The translations under genes and the position numbers were made by a program. A DNA stretch of 64,000 bases from Candidatus Rokuibacteriota bacterium (GTDB lineage: Bacteria > Methylomirabilota > Methylomirabilia > Rokubacteriales > CSP1-6), in the NCBI GenBank assembly GCA_003220495.1, contig QHSP01000050.1, positions 19,756 through 83,755 on the forward strand. Direction: 5' to 3'. The notes beneath the pieces are model-generated. The model was not told where the DNA came from. It saw only the letters and a program-made list of their open reading frames with translations, and ran no database searches. Shown one piece after another: positions 1-8,950 of this stretch. How positions within the stretch are numbered: position 1 is the first letter of the stretch; every line of letters starts with the position of its first letter.

Positions 1-259
1 GACGTTCCTGGCGCTCGGGCAGGGGCTCGGTCTGGCGCGCGAAGTCGTGGACGTCCCGCACGCGATCCTGGCGGCGATCAGCGTCGGCGCCGTCTCGATG
101 GGCGCCAACAGCTATATCGGCAACGCGCCGAACTTCATGGTGAAGTCGATCGCCGAGGAGCAGGGAGTGAAGATGCCGAGCTTCCTCGGGTACATGGTCT
201 ACAGCGGCGTGATTCTGTTGCCGCTGTTCGTGATCGTCACCGTCCTGTTCTTCGTGTGA
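1..259 (+). CDS. C-terminal part of an ion/citrate transporter (sodium:proton antiporter type)
   Basis: Only the last 85 codons are in the window, read from base 2 to the TGA at 257-259. The fragment carries GANSYIGNAPNFMVKSIAEE, a re-entrant-loop-like signature I associate with the CitMHS_2/ArsB-like sodium:proton antiporter group, followed by one hydrophobic terminal helix (about residues 62-84). It is an integral inner-membrane protein. Substrate cannot be decided from this piece. It converges with pth, leaving 47 bases between the stops. Confidence 0.65.
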   Translation, partial: TFLALGQGLGLAREVVDVPHAILAAISVGAVSMGANSYIGNAPNFMVKSIAEEQGVKMPSFLGYMVYSGVILLPLFVIVTVLFFV

Positions 260-306
260 TCGGCGCGGCGGCTGGCCCGAGTTCCTGGCTGGCCGCTGAC
301 CCGCGG

Positions 307-855
307 CTAGCCGAGCAGGGTGAGGACTTTGTCGACCGCTTCCGCGACCGCGGCGTCGACGGCCGGCAGCTCGTCGCGCTCGAACGAGGTCAGCACGTGG
401 TCGGGGACGTCACCCTTGTGGTCGGGGCGGCCGATTCCGACCTTGATGCGCTTGATCTCCTGCGTGCCGAGCGCGTCGATCACGGATCGCACGCCGTTGT
501 GGCCGCCGTGGCTACCCTTCATGCGCAGGCGTACGGTCCCCAGGGGTAGGTCGATGTCGTCATAGACGAGGATCAGGTCAGCCGGACCGGCCTCCGCGCG
601 GCGCAGCGCCGTCGCGACGACCGGTCCGCTCTCGTTCATGAACGCGAGCGGCTTGACGAGGCGAACCTCTTCGCCCCGCCAGCGTCCGCGGGCCACGATC
701 GTGGCGCCGTCGCGCCGCCATGACCCGCGGACCGTTTTGGCGAGGACGTCGAGAACGCGTTGGCCCACGTTGTGGCGCGTGTCCTGGTACTCCGGCCCCG
801 GATTCCCAAGCCCCACGACCACTCGGCCGGCTCCCCGGCCTTCCGCGTGGGCCAC
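307..855 (-). CDS. pth: Peptidyl-tRNA hydrolase
   Basis: Cytosolic enzyme that releases stalled peptides from peptidyl-tRNA so the tRNA can be reused. 182 residues, close to the usual 185-200. The N-terminal VVGLGNPGPEYQDTRHNVG carries the conserved Asn (GNPG) and the catalytic His (RHNVG); VYDDIDLPLG near residue 97 holds the conserved Asp. Start is GTG at 855, and a few N-terminal residues before the first strand may be extra. It lies 15 bases after rplY on the same strand; the Ctc/L25-pth pairing is common in bacteria, so co-transcription with rplY and prs is likely. Confidence 0.95.
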   Translation of the reverse strand: MAHAEGRGAGRVVVGLGNPGPEYQDTRHNVGQRVLDVLAKTVRGSWRRDGATIVARGRWRGEEVRLVKPLAFMNESGPVVATALRRAEAGPADLILVYDDIDLPLGTVRLRMKGSHGGHNGVRSVIDALGTQEIKRIKVGIGRPDHKGDVPDHVLTSFERDELPAVDAAVAEAVDKVLTLLG

Positions 856-870
856 GCGATTGGCGCTCTG

Positions 871-1602
871 TTACTTGTCCTTCTCGGACTTCTCCGCGCG
901 CGCGGGCCGCGCCGGCTTCTTGCCGTCGTCGGCCGCCGCCGCTTCTTCGCCTTCCTTGGGCTTGCGCTCGGTGAGGACCTCCGGCTCGGTGACCGCCGCC
1001 GCTGCCGGCGCCGCCACCGCCACCACTTCCTCCGCCATCGGCGGAGCCACGGTCGCGACCGCCTGACCCGGGTCGTTCACGATCCGCACGCCCGCCGGCG
1101 CGCGCAGCTCGGCCACCGTCAGGACGTCGCCGATCATGAGGGCACTGACGTCGGCATCGATCCGCTCGGGGATCGCGGTCGGCACGCACGACACGGTCAG
1201 CTCGTGGAGCACGAGGTTCAGGATGCCCTTCTGCTCCTTCACGCCCGCGGCCTCGCCGATGGCGCGCACCGCCACCTGCACGGTGATCGCGCGGTCCACG
1301 GCCACCTCTTGCAGGTCGACGTGCAAGAGCAGCTCGGTGACGGGATCGAATTGCAGGTCGCGGATGATCGCCAGCCGCGTGCCGTTGCCATGGTCACCGT
1401 CGAACCGGAGGGTGAGCAGCTGGGTCGTGCCCTCGTGGCCGTGGATCATCCGCAGCACGGCTTTGGGATCCACCGTGACCGACTCGGCCTTCTTGCCGTC
1501 GTAGAGGACGGCGGGAACGGCGCCCTCGCGGCGCAGGCGCTTGGCGAAACTCTTGCCGCTTCCGTCGCGCCGCCTGATCGTCAGCTCTTGCATCGTCGCC
1601 AT
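871..1602 (-). CDS. rplY: 50S ribosomal protein L25/general stress protein Ctc
   Basis: Long (CTC/TL5) form of L25, 243 residues, binding 5S rRNA in the large subunit. The N-terminal L25 domain (about 1-95) starts MATMQELTIRRRDGSGKSFA and includes AVLYDGKKAESVTVD. The C-terminal beta domain (about 98-190) is followed by a low-complexity Ala/Glu/Lys tail (about 195-243), typical of this family in high-GC bacteria. ATG start at 1602, 24 bases after prs. The prs-ctc-pth order is a conserved cluster. Confidence 0.95.
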   Translation of the reverse strand: MATMQELTIRRRDGSGKSFAKRLRREGAVPAVLYDGKKAESVTVDPKAVLRMIHGHEGTTQLLTLRFDGDHGNGTRLAIIRDLQFDPVTELLLHVDLQEVAVDRAITVQVAVRAIGEAAGVKEQKGILNLVLHELTVSCVPTAIPERIDADVSALMIGDVLTVAELRAPAGVRIVNDPGQAVATVAPPMAEEVVAVAAPAAAAVTEPEVLTERKPKEGEEAAAADDGKKPARPARAEKSEKDK

Positions 1603-1626
1603 GACTTGAAGCTCCTTGCCGTCGAG

Positions 1627-2571
1627 TTACGCGAACAGTGTCGAGACGGATTCTTCGTCGTGAATGCGCCGGATCGCCTCGCCCAGGAGCGGCGCGACCG
1701 AGAGCACCGTGATGCGCGCCGCCGCGCGCTTGGCGTCGCTCAGCGGAACCGAGTTCGTGACGACGACCTCCTCGATCGGCGAGGCGGCGATGCGATCGAT
1801 CGCCGGCCCCGAGAGCACCGCGTGGACGCCGCAGGCCATGATGCGCCGGGCGCCCTCGCGCTCGAGCGCCGACACCGCTTGCGTCAGGGTCCCGGCGGTG
1901 TCGACGATGTCGTCGATGACGACGGCGTCGCGTCCCTTGACGTCACCGATGAGGTGCATCGCGACCGCCGAGTTCGGTCCCTCGCGCCGCTTGTCGATGA
2001 TGGCCAGCCCGGCATCGAACCGCTTGGCCATCGCGCGCGCGCGCTCCACGCCGCCCGCGTCGGGCGCGACGATGACCGGATCGCGCAGATCTTTCTTGCG
2101 CAGGTAGTCGATCATCACGACCGGGCCGGCGAAGAGGTGGTCCACCGGCACGCTGAAAAATCCCTGGATCTGGCCGGCGTGCAGGTCGAGCGCCAGCACG
2201 CGGTGGATCCCCGCCGCCTCGAGCAGGTCGGCCACGAGCCGCGCCGAGATCGGCACTCGCGACTGGACCTTCCGGTCCTGGCGCGCGTAGCCGTAGTAGG
2301 GGAGCACCGCCGTGATCCGGCGTGCCGACGCGCGCTTCATGGCGTCGACCATGATGAGCAGCTCCATGAGCGTATCGTTCACCGGCGGGCACGTGGGCTG
2401 GATGACGAACACGTCGGTGCCGCGCACGTTCTCGTCGACCTGCACGTAGACTTCGCCGTCCGAGAACCGCGTGACCTCGGCGTCGGCCATCGGGACGTGC
2501 AGGTACTGCGCGATCTCCTCGGCGAGCGGTCGGTTCGCGTTGCCGGTCAGGAGCTTCAGCTCATACGCCAT
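1627..2571 (-). CDS. prs: Ribose-phosphate pyrophosphokinase
   Basis: Makes PRPP from ribose-5-phosphate and ATP for nucleotide, His and Trp synthesis. 314 residues, normal length. Visible are the flexible-loop YGYARQDRK, the metal/ribose loop LDLHAGQIQGFF and the PRPP-binding VVIDDIVDTAGTLTQA. I start at ATG 2571 (MAYELKLLTGN). The reading frame stays open upstream to 2661, but that extension runs through the tRNA-Gln gene and is not protein-coding. Confidence 0.96.
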   Translation of the reverse strand: MAYELKLLTGNANRPLAEEIAQYLHVPMADAEVTRFSDGEVYVQVDENVRGTDVFVIQPTCPPVNDTLMELLIMVDAMKRASARRITAVLPYYGYARQDRKVQSRVPISARLVADLLEAAGIHRVLALDLHAGQIQGFFSVPVDHLFAGPVVMIDYLRKKDLRDPVIVAPDAGGVERARAMAKRFDAGLAIIDKRREGPNSAVAMHLIGDVKGRDAVVIDDIVDTAGTLTQAVSALEREGARRIMACGVHAVLSGPAIDRIAASPIEEVVVTNSVPLSDAKRAAARITVLSVAPLLGEAIRRIHDEESVSTLFA

Positions 2572-2592
2572 GGGCGCCTCGTCCTCTACGTG

Positions 2593-2667
2593 TGGTTGGG
2601 GCGGGAGGATTCGAACCTCCGAATACGGGATCCAAAGTCCCGCGCCTTGCCGCTTGGCCACGCCCCA
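2593..2667 (-). tRNA. tRNA-Gln (anticodon TTG)
   Basis: 75-nt cloverleaf on the minus strand. Acceptor stem TGGGGCG pairs with CGCCCCA, followed by an encoded CCA. The anticodon loop is CTTTGGA, giving anticodon TTG, which reads CAA/CAG. The T arm contains GGTTCGAATCC. It sits 21 bases upstream of prs in the same direction, as in many bacteria, so it may be processed from the same transcript. Confidence 0.96.
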
Positions 2668-2753
2668 TCGTGTTCGCTTCCCTCATTGTAGGCGCGCCTC
2701 GGCCGGCGGGACCCCAGCCCCGCGGCGGCCTGCCGCGCGCACTATCGTGGGCC

Positions 2754-3662
2754 TCAGCGCATGCGGATCGCGGGGCCGCGCAGCGCCCGGACCGCCCAGC
2801 ATCCCCAGCGCGCGCGCGTGACCCGAGCGCGGATCTGCCGCGCGTGGTCGTACGAGCGCGCAATGCCGAACACCGTGAGCCCGCTCCCCGACATCGCCGC
2901 CCCCAGCGCACCCGCGGCGAGGAGCGCCGCCTCCATCTGCTCCACCTCACGGTACCGCGCACTCGCGACGCGTTCCAGCGTGTTGCCGAGGGTGGCCGCC
3001 ACCCGACCCGGCTGCCGGCTCCGGAGCGCCGTGGCCATCCCCCGCGCTCGGGCCCCGTCAGAATACATCGTGGCCAGGACCCCTCCGTAAATCTCCCCCG
3101 TGCTCGCCGCCACGCCCGGATTCACGAGCACGAGCGACAGCGCCGAGCACGCCAGGGGCTCGAGCCGCTCGCCGCGTCCGGTCGCCAGCACGGCACCGCC
3201 GTGCAGGAAGAATGGGACGTCCATCCCCAGCGTCACCGCCGCGTCGGCCAGTCGCGCTGTCGACCACCCGAGCCCCCACAGCCGATTCAATCCCACGAGC
3301 ACGGCCGCGGCGTCCGTCGATCCGCCCCCGAGGCCGGCCGCGACCGGAATCCGCTTGTCCAACGTGATCCGCGCCCCAAAGCTCACCCCGGCCATCTCGC
3401 GGAGCGTCAGCGCTGCCTTGAGCGCCAGGTTGGTCCCGTCCGTCGGAACGTCTGAAGCGGTGGTAAGGAGCTCCAGAACGTTCGCGTCCTCGAGCACCAG
3501 CCGGTCTGACAGATCCACGGCCTGCATGACCGTGGCGATTTCGTGGTAACCGTCGTCCCGCCGCCCAAGCACCTCGAGCGCGAGGTTGATCTTGCACGCT
3601 GCGCTGAGCGCGAGGCGACGGGGCTTCCCCGACCGCTTCGACAAGACAACGAACCATAGCAC
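2754..3662 (-). CDS. ispE: 4-(cytidine 5'-diphospho)-2-C-methyl-D-erythritol kinase
   Basis: GHMP-family kinase, fourth committed step of the MEP isoprenoid pathway. Visible are the N-terminal substrate segment CKINLALEVLGRRDDGYHEI and the ATP-binding loop PVAAGLGGGSTDAAA (about 110-125). The C-terminal GHMP domain has LGAAMSGSGLTVFGI. ATG 3662 gives 302 residues, but the first ~15 residues precede the usual start, so TTG at the LSKRSG position is an alternative. Lies 16 bases after the LolB-like gene. Confidence 0.93.
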   Translation of the reverse strand: MLWFVVLSKRSGKPRRLALSAACKINLALEVLGRRDDGYHEIATVMQAVDLSDRLVLEDANVLELLTTASDVPTDGTNLALKAALTLREMAGVSFGARITLDKRIPVAAGLGGGSTDAAAVLVGLNRLWGLGWSTARLADAAVTLGMDVPFFLHGGAVLATGRGERLEPLACSALSLVLVNPGVAASTGEIYGGVLATMYSDGARARGMATALRSRQPGRVAATLGNTLERVASARYREVEQMEAALLAAGALGAAMSGSGLTVFGIARSYDHARQIRARVTRARWGCWAVRALRGPAIRMR

Positions 3663-3678
3663 GGGCCCGGGGGACCTT

Positions 3679-4479
3679 TCAACGGATGGGCTGTGTTTTC
3701 GCCCCTTTCGGGATCGTCAGGGTGAAGCGCTCCTCGTCGATCTCTTCGCCCTCGACCAGGTTCCGGTAGGTGACGGACCCGGTGACATACGACATGGCCG
3801 CGTCGAGGTCGAAGCCCTCCAGCGCCCCGGCCCCGTCGCGCCGATACTTGATCAGCGCGTTGAACCGGCTCCCGAAGATCTGCCGCTGCTGGATCACGCC
3901 GGTCCCGAGGTCGAGCCACACGCGCTGGCGCCTACCCGCCCCGTCCACCAGATTCAGTGACGGTCCCGTGGCGTCTGGAGCGAGTACCTCTGCGCTTCGG
4001 AGGTCGCGTGGCCCGGCGAAGCGGCCGGCCAGCGCCGAGACGAGGTCGTCGGAGTCCAGAGGCAGGCGAAGAACCTTTGAGATCGTCTCAGCGTCGGCCG
4101 GCCCCACATGGGCCTCGTTCTTCAGCGCGTTGTAGGCGCTGATCTGTCCATCACGGACGGCGACGACCATGAGCGGCGGGCCAAACGGCGAGAGCGCCTC
4201 CAGGCGGACCGAGCTGGGCGCCTTGATCAACAGAACCCCCTGCAGGCGCTGGCGCTCACCGCCCTTCGTCAGCGAGACGTCGGCGAGAGCACGCATGCTG
4301 GTGAACTCGCTGTAGCGCTCGGCGAGCAGGGCGAGCGCTCGCCGGGCGTCGTCGCTTATCGGTTCCCGAGGGGGTGCGGTGGCGCAGGCGGCGACCAGCG
4401 CCACCTGCAGCCAGAGCAGGAGACTACTGAGAGGCCTTCGGGCCACCCTTGACCCGGCGCTGGCGATCCTTGAGGTCAT
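3679..4479 (-). CDS. LolB-like/DUF4292-type outer-membrane lipoprotein
   Basis: 266 residues from ATG 4479. A hydrophobic stretch SSLLLWLQVALVAAC ends in a lipobox cysteine at about residue 32, so a lipidated secreted protein. The body looks like a LolB/DUF4292 beta-barrel-type fold, with motifs such as RLQGVLLIKAPSSVRLEALS and GPPLMVVAVRDG. LolB proteins insert lipoproteins into the outer membrane, and the neighbour ispE matches the lolB-ispE order of proteobacteria. The start overlaps the end of the upstream TPR gene by 56 bases; GTG at 4446 would reduce that to 23 and still keep the signal peptide. Confidence 0.75.
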   Translation of the reverse strand: MTSRIASAGSRVARRPLSSLLLWLQVALVAACATAPPREPISDDARRALALLAERYSEFTSMRALADVSLTKGGERQRLQGVLLIKAPSSVRLEALSPFGPPLMVVAVRDGQISAYNALKNEAHVGPADAETISKVLRLPLDSDDLVSALAGRFAGPRDLRSAEVLAPDATGPSLNLVDGAGRRQRVWLDLGTGVIQQRQIFGSRFNALIKYRRDGAGALEGFDLDAAMSYVTGSVTYRNLVEGEEIDEERFTLTIPKGAKTQPIR

Positions 4480-6595
4480 TGACCTTCTTCTTGACCCCGT
4501 CGGCGGCCGGGTCGAGCTGGAGGACCTTTTCCCACGCGGCCAGGGCGTCCTCGTCGAGGCCGTTCTTGACCAGCGCGTCGCCGAGGTGCTCGTAGATCAC
4601 GGGATCCGGCTCCTTCGTCTTGATGACGGCGCGCTTGAGCTCCTTCAACGCCTCCGGATACTTGCCTTGCTGGTAGTACGCCCAGCCGAGACTGTCGATG
4701 AAGTAGCCGTTCTCGGGCTCGAGGTCGAGCGCCTTGCCGATCAGCTTGATCGCCTCTTCCAGGTTTTGGCCGCGCTCGGCGTACATGTAGCCGACGTAGT
4801 TGTACGCCTCGGCGTTCTTGGGATCGAGCGCGATCACGCGGTGGAAGGACTTGACCGCGTCGTCGAATCGCGATTGCTTCTCGTAGACGACTCCGAGCTG
4901 AAAGTGCAGGTCTTTCTGCTTGTCGTCGAGGCCCAGGCCTTCCTGGAGCGTCTCGGCCGCCCGGTCATACTCCTTGGCCCGGTAGTAGGCGGTGCCGAGA
5001 TAGAGGAACAGCTCGGGCCGCTTGGGCTCCATGTTGACGGCTTCACGCAGGGTCGAGATCGCCTCGTCGTAGCGCTTGGCCCGACCGTAGAGGAACCCGA
5101 GCTGGACTCGCGCGTCGATGGACCGCGGGTCGGCTCTCAGGATCCGCTCGAGCTCGCCCTTCGCCTCGGCGTCCCGCCCCGCGTCCATGTACGTGGTGGC
5201 GAGGAAGTAGCGGGCCCGGATATTCGCGGGCTCGAGCGCCACGACGCGCCGAAACGCCTCGATGGCCTTGTCCCACATCTTTTGCTCGTAATAGACGGCG
5301 CCCAGCTTCATCCACGCGCGCGGATTCTGCGGCGTGGCCTCGGCGACCCCTTCGAGCTCGGTCTGGGCCTCGGGCAGGCGCCCGAGCCGGATCAGAAGGT
5401 CGGCCAGCTTGTCAGCGAACGCCGGATTGTCCGGATTGGCCTTGACCGCGCGCCGATAGACGTCGATTGCCTCTTCGTTTTTGTGCAGCGCCTCGCCGTA
5501 GACCGCGCCGAGAGCGCTCCAGGCTCCATCATGATCGGGGTCGAGCTCTACGGCCGCGGTGAGACGCGCGATCGCCTCGTCCCAGGACTCGGTCTCGATC
5601 GCAAGGCGACCGAGGAGGAACTGCGCCTGGGCCAGCCGCGGCTGCTGCTCGACCAGCCGCAAGAGCACCCCCCGCGCCTTGTCGTACGACTTCTGCTCGA
5701 CGTAAATACGCGCCAACGTGAGATAGGGCTCCTCGGCGCCCGGGCTGAGCTGGATCGCGCGTTCGAGCTCGGCCTCGGCTTCGGGAATCTTCCGTTGCGT
5801 GCGCAGAAGCTCGGCCAAGGTCGTGTGGGTCGAGACCTGGTCGGGTGCGAGCTCGACGGCCCGGCGGGCCGCGGCCACGGCTTCGTCGAGGCTGTCAGCG
5901 CGCATGAGCAGTTGGGCGAGCTGGGTCCAGAGGGCAGCCGAATTCGGATCCTTCTTGATGGCGGTCCTCATGTACGGGACCGCATCCTTGAACCGACCCC
6001 CCTGCACGTACATCTGGGCGACGGTGTAGGAGTAGTACGCGTCGCTGCGGGGGTCGACGGGCACGACGCGGCGCGGGATCTCGTCGTCAGCGGTGATCGT
6101 CGGCTGCCCCGAGCTGGCGCAGCCCGCCAGCGCGGTCGCGGCGACGATCACGGTCAGTCCCGGCCACGCCTTCGTCAACAGGCGCCGCGCCGCCGAGGCG
6201 ACATCCGCGTCGGGAATGGCCGCCGTCGCTTCGTCGATCTCCCGCAACGCCCGCTGGTCGAGCGCCGGAGTAGGCCGTGCAGTCGAACGCGGAGACGAAT
6301 CGGTCTCGATCGTTCCCGACACGAAGCGCAGCGACCGAACGGCGTCGAAACGTGCGCTGAGACGCCGTGTCAGCTCTTCGCTGCGGAGCGTGAGCTCGTG
6401 GAGCCAGGGCGAGTTATCGACCGCCACGGTGAGACAGCCGTCGACGAAGCTGCGGGCCTGGGCGCGGCGAGCGGCCTCGGCCCCCACGACCTGAGGCCAG
6501 GCCCGACGGATCCGATACTCGAGTAGTCGATCTCGCAGGTTAGGGACCGCGGTGAGCAACAGATCAGCGACGGCGCGCGGCGGTCGGCTGTCCAT
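4424..6595 (-). CDS. DciA-like (DUF721) domain fused in frame to a TPR lipoprotein
   Basis: 723 residues in two apparently unrelated halves. Residues 1-~143 match DUF721/DciA (AWPQVVGAEAARRAQ, then a terminal helix REIDEATAAIPDADVASAA); DciA assists replicative-helicase loading. From about 140 a lipoprotein signal appears (LTKAWPGLTVIVAATALAGC, Cys159), followed by about a dozen TPR repeats to residue ~700 and a basic tail. The frame is continuous with no stop. A TTG codon at 6178 begins exactly at the signal peptide, so the TPR half may also be made separately. Either a true fusion with an internal membrane anchor or two genes that lost the stop between them. Confidence 0.8.
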   Translation of the reverse strand: MDSRPPRAVADLLLTAVPNLRDRLLEYRIRRAWPQVVGAEAARRAQARSFVDGCLTVAVDNSPWLHELTLRSEELTRRLSARFDAVRSLRFVSGTIETDSSPRSTARPTPALDQRALREIDEATAAIPDADVASAARRLLTKAWPGLTVIVAATALAGCASSGQPTITADDEIPRRVVPVDPRSDAYYSYTVAQMYVQGGRFKDAVPYMRTAIKKDPNSAALWTQLAQLLMRADSLDEAVAAARRAVELAPDQVSTHTTLAELLRTQRKIPEAEAELERAIQLSPGAEEPYLTLARIYVEQKSYDKARGVLLRLVEQQPRLAQAQFLLGRLAIETESWDEAIARLTAAVELDPDHDGAWSALGAVYGEALHKNEEAIDVYRRAVKANPDNPAFADKLADLLIRLGRLPEAQTELEGVAEATPQNPRAWMKLGAVYYEQKMWDKAIEAFRRVVALEPANIRARYFLATTYMDAGRDAEAKGELERILRADPRSIDARVQLGFLYGRAKRYDEAISTLREAVNMEPKRPELFLYLGTAYYRAKEYDRAAETLQEGLGLDDKQKDLHFQLGVVYEKQSRFDDAVKSFHRVIALDPKNAEAYNYVGYMYAERGQNLEEAIKLIGKALDLEPENGYFIDSLGWAYYQQGKYPEALKELKRAVIKTKEPDPVIYEHLGDALVKNGLDEDALAAWEKVLQLDPAADGVKKKVNDLKDRQRRVKGGPKASQ

Positions 6596-6649
6596 GCTCT
6601 CGTATCATACATCCTCGGCACCGCGGGCCGCGAGAGCGGTTGAGAACCC

Positions 6650-6658
6650 TGATATAGT
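6650..6658 (+). promoter_or_regulatory. Extended -10 promoter element of rlmD
   Basis: TGA followed by TATAGT at 6653-6658 forms an extended -10. The ATG of rlmD is at 6669, so transcription would begin within a few bases of the start codon, and no Shine-Dalgarno is visible. Likely a leaderless transcript. Confidence 0.5.
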
Positions 6659-6668
6659 GGCGTCAATC

Positions 6669-8036
6669 ATGGCGAAACCGAGGCGTGGTGACGTCCTCGA
6701 TTTGACGATCGACGACCTCGCCTTCGGGGGCGAGGGGGTTGGGCGGGTCCAGGGCTACGTCCTCTTCGTCCGCGGCGCCGTCCCGGGCGACCGGGTGCGG
6801 GCCAAAGTCGTCGAGGCCCGCTCGCGGTTCGGGCGGGCGGTGATCGAGTCCATCGAGACGCCATCGCCGGATCGAGTCGAGGCGCCCTGCGCCTACTTCG
6901 GCCGCTGCGGCGGCTGCCGCCTCCAGCACCTCTCGTACGCCGCCCAGCTCGGCTTCAAGGAAAAGCAGGTCCGCGATTGCCTCGAGCGGATCGGCGGACT
7001 CGGCGAGTTCGAGCTCCGGCCCATCCTGGCCGCGCCCGATCCCTACGGATACCGCAACAAGATGGAGTTCACGATCGTGCGCGGCGCCGATGCGCCCGAG
7101 ATCGGCCTGCACCAGGCCGATCGCTACGACGTGGTCCTGGACATCGAGCGGTGCCATCTGCAATCGGACACGATGAACACCTTGCTCGCCGAGCTCCGGG
7201 CTCAGGCGCGCGCGCGGCGACTCTCCGTCTACGACCAGGATTCGGGCGCGGGGCTCCTGCGCTTCGCGACCGTGCGCGAGGGGCGGCGCACCGGCGAGGC
7301 GATGATGAACATCGTCGCGGCTGCCCCCGACGTCGAGACCTTGACACCGGTCGCCGAAGAGCTGCGCGCGCGCGTCCCGGCGCTGGCCAGCGTGGTCCTG
7401 AACGTGAACGCGAAGAAGGCCTCGGTCGCGGTGGGGACGGAGGAGCACCTCCTGCTCGGGCGCGACCACATCCGGGAGTCGCTGGGCGGGCTCACGTTCC
7501 AGGTGTCGGCGAGCTCGTTCTTCCAGACCAACACGGTGCAGGCCGAGCGGCTGTTCGCGGTGGTCGAGGCGGCGTGCGAGTTCGAGGGCAACGAGACGGT
7601 CATGGATCTCTACTCCGGGACCGGCGCGATCAGCCTGCTGTTGGCGAGACGCAGCCGATGGGTCTACGGGATCGAGGTGTCCTCCGCCGCCGTGGCCGAC
7701 GCGGTGCGGAACGCGCGCGAGAACGGGATCGAGAACTGCACGTTCCTGCCGGGCGAGGTGCGCCACGTCCTGCCGACCTTGATGCGCGACGGGGTCCGCG
7801 TGGACGTCGTCGTGGCCGATCCACCGCGCGCCGGCTTCCATCCCAAGGCGCTCAACGCGCTCGCCGCGCTCGGCCCCGCGCGGCTCGTGTACGTATCGTG
7901 TAACCCGTCGACGCTCGCGCGCGACGTCAGCGACCTGGTTCGCCAGGGCTATCGACTCGAGTGGGTCGAGCCGGTCGACATGTTCCCGCAGACCCCGCAC
8001 ATCGAGGCCGTCGCCCGTCTTCGTCGGGCGTCATGA
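6669..8036 (+). CDS. rlmD: 23S rRNA (uracil-C5)-methyltransferase, RlmD/RumA family
   Basis: SAM-dependent methyltransferase that makes m5U in 23S rRNA. 455 residues. N-terminal TRAM domain (about 1-60), then an Fe-S cysteine set in CAYFGRCGGCRLQHL (about 78-90). The SAM site is MDLYSGTGAISLLLA. DPPRAGFHPKALNAL and the nucleophile motif VYVSCNPSTLARD follow. I start at ATG 6669; the upstream open frame has no family similarity. The stop overlaps the start of the following permease (ATGA). The exact target base cannot be fixed from sequence; RlmCD or a tRNA TrmA-like role is possible. Confidence 0.9.
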   Translation: MAKPRRGDVLDLTIDDLAFGGEGVGRVQGYVLFVRGAVPGDRVRAKVVEARSRFGRAVIESIETPSPDRVEAPCAYFGRCGGCRLQHLSYAAQLGFKEKQVRDCLERIGGLGEFELRPILAAPDPYGYRNKMEFTIVRGADAPEIGLHQADRYDVVLDIERCHLQSDTMNTLLAELRAQARARRLSVYDQDSGAGLLRFATVREGRRTGEAMMNIVAAAPDVETLTPVAEELRARVPALASVVLNVNAKKASVAVGTEEHLLLGRDHIRESLGGLTFQVSASSFFQTNTVQAERLFAVVEAACEFEGNETVMDLYSGTGAISLLLARRSRWVYGIEVSSAAVADAVRNARENGIENCTFLPGEVRHVLPTLMRDGVRVDVVVADPPRAGFHPKALNALAALGPARLVYVSCNPSTLARDVSDLVRQGYRLEWVEPVDMFPQTPHIEAVARLRRAS

Positions 8037-8950
8037 AGATCTTCCTGGCCCGCCGGCTGGCCCAGTCGCTGCTGGTCCTGCTGGGGGTCTCCTTCATCGT
8101 CTTTTTCATCCTGTATCTCACCGGCGATCCGGCGCTGGTGCTGCTGCCGCCCGACTCGTCCGAAGAGGACGTGCAGAAGTTCCGGCAGGCGATGGGCTTC
8201 AACGATCCGTTCATCGTGCAGTACGGCCGCTTCCTCGTCGGCGCGCTCCACGGCGACTTCGGCCAGTCGGTGCGCCATGGCGAGCCCGCCTTCAGCCTCG
8301 TTGTCGAGCGCATGCCGGCGACGTTCCAGCTATCGGGAGCCGCGCTGCTGGTGGCGCTGGGCCTGGCGATTCCCGCCGGCATCGTCTCGGCGGTCCGGCG
8401 CAACACGATGCTCGACTACATCTCGACCGTCGTGGCGCTGCTCGGGCAGTCGATGCCGACCTTCTGGCTCGGGATCATGCTTATCTTGGTATTTTCGGTC
8501 CAGTTCAACCTCTTGCCGTCCTCGGGACGGGGCACGCTCGAGCACCTCATCCTGCCGGCGATCACGCTCGGGCTCTTCACGACCGCGCGCATCACGCGGC
8601 TCACGCGCTCGGGGATGCTCGAGGTGCTGAGCCAGGACTACATCCGCACGGCGCGGGCGAAGGGCGTGAGCGACCCGCCGGTCGTCTGGAAGCACGCGCT
8701 CAAGAACGCCGCGATCCCGATCGTGACCATCGTCGGGATCGAGCTGGGCACGTTGCTCGGGGGCTCGGTCATCACGGAGACGATCTTCGCGTGGCCGGGG
8801 GTCGGCCGCCTGTCGGTTCAGGCCATCTACAACCGCGACTATCCGGTGGTCCAGGCGGCGGTCTTTCTGCTCTCGTCCACCTTCGTGCTCGTCAACGTGG
8901 TCGTGGACGTCGTCTACACCTATCTCGATCCGCGGATCCGCCTCCGGTGA
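8033..8950 (+). CDS. ABC transporter permease, DppB/OppB type
   Basis: Inner-membrane permease of a peptide/nickel/opine-type ABC importer, 305 residues, about six membrane helices. N-terminal MKIFLARRLAQSLLVLLGVSFIVF is typical of DppB/GsiC. The EAA-loop region, RTARAKGVSDPPVVWKHALK, is at about 205-225, followed by NAAIPIVTIVGIELG. ATG 8033 overlaps the rlmD stop. It pairs with the next permease; no substrate-binding protein or ATPase gene is nearby, so the substrate is unknown. Confidence 0.93.
   Translation: MKIFLARRLAQSLLVLLGVSFIVFFILYLTGDPALVLLPPDSSEEDVQKFRQAMGFNDPFIVQYGRFLVGALHGDFGQSVRHGEPAFSLVVERMPATFQLSGAALLVALGLAIPAGIVSAVRRNTMLDYISTVVALLGQSMPTFWLGIMLILVFSVQFNLLPSSGRGTLEHLILPAITLGLFTTARITRLTRSGMLEVLSQDYIRTARAKGVSDPPVVWKHALKNAAIPIVTIVGIELGTLLGGSVITETIFAWPGVGRLSVQAIYNRDYPVVQAAVFLLSSTFVLVNVVVDVVYTYLDPRIRLR

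Noticed and set aside
2572..2661. 30-residue N-terminal extension of prs
   Set aside because: It translates the tRNA-Gln gene; homologues start at MAYELKL-like sequence.
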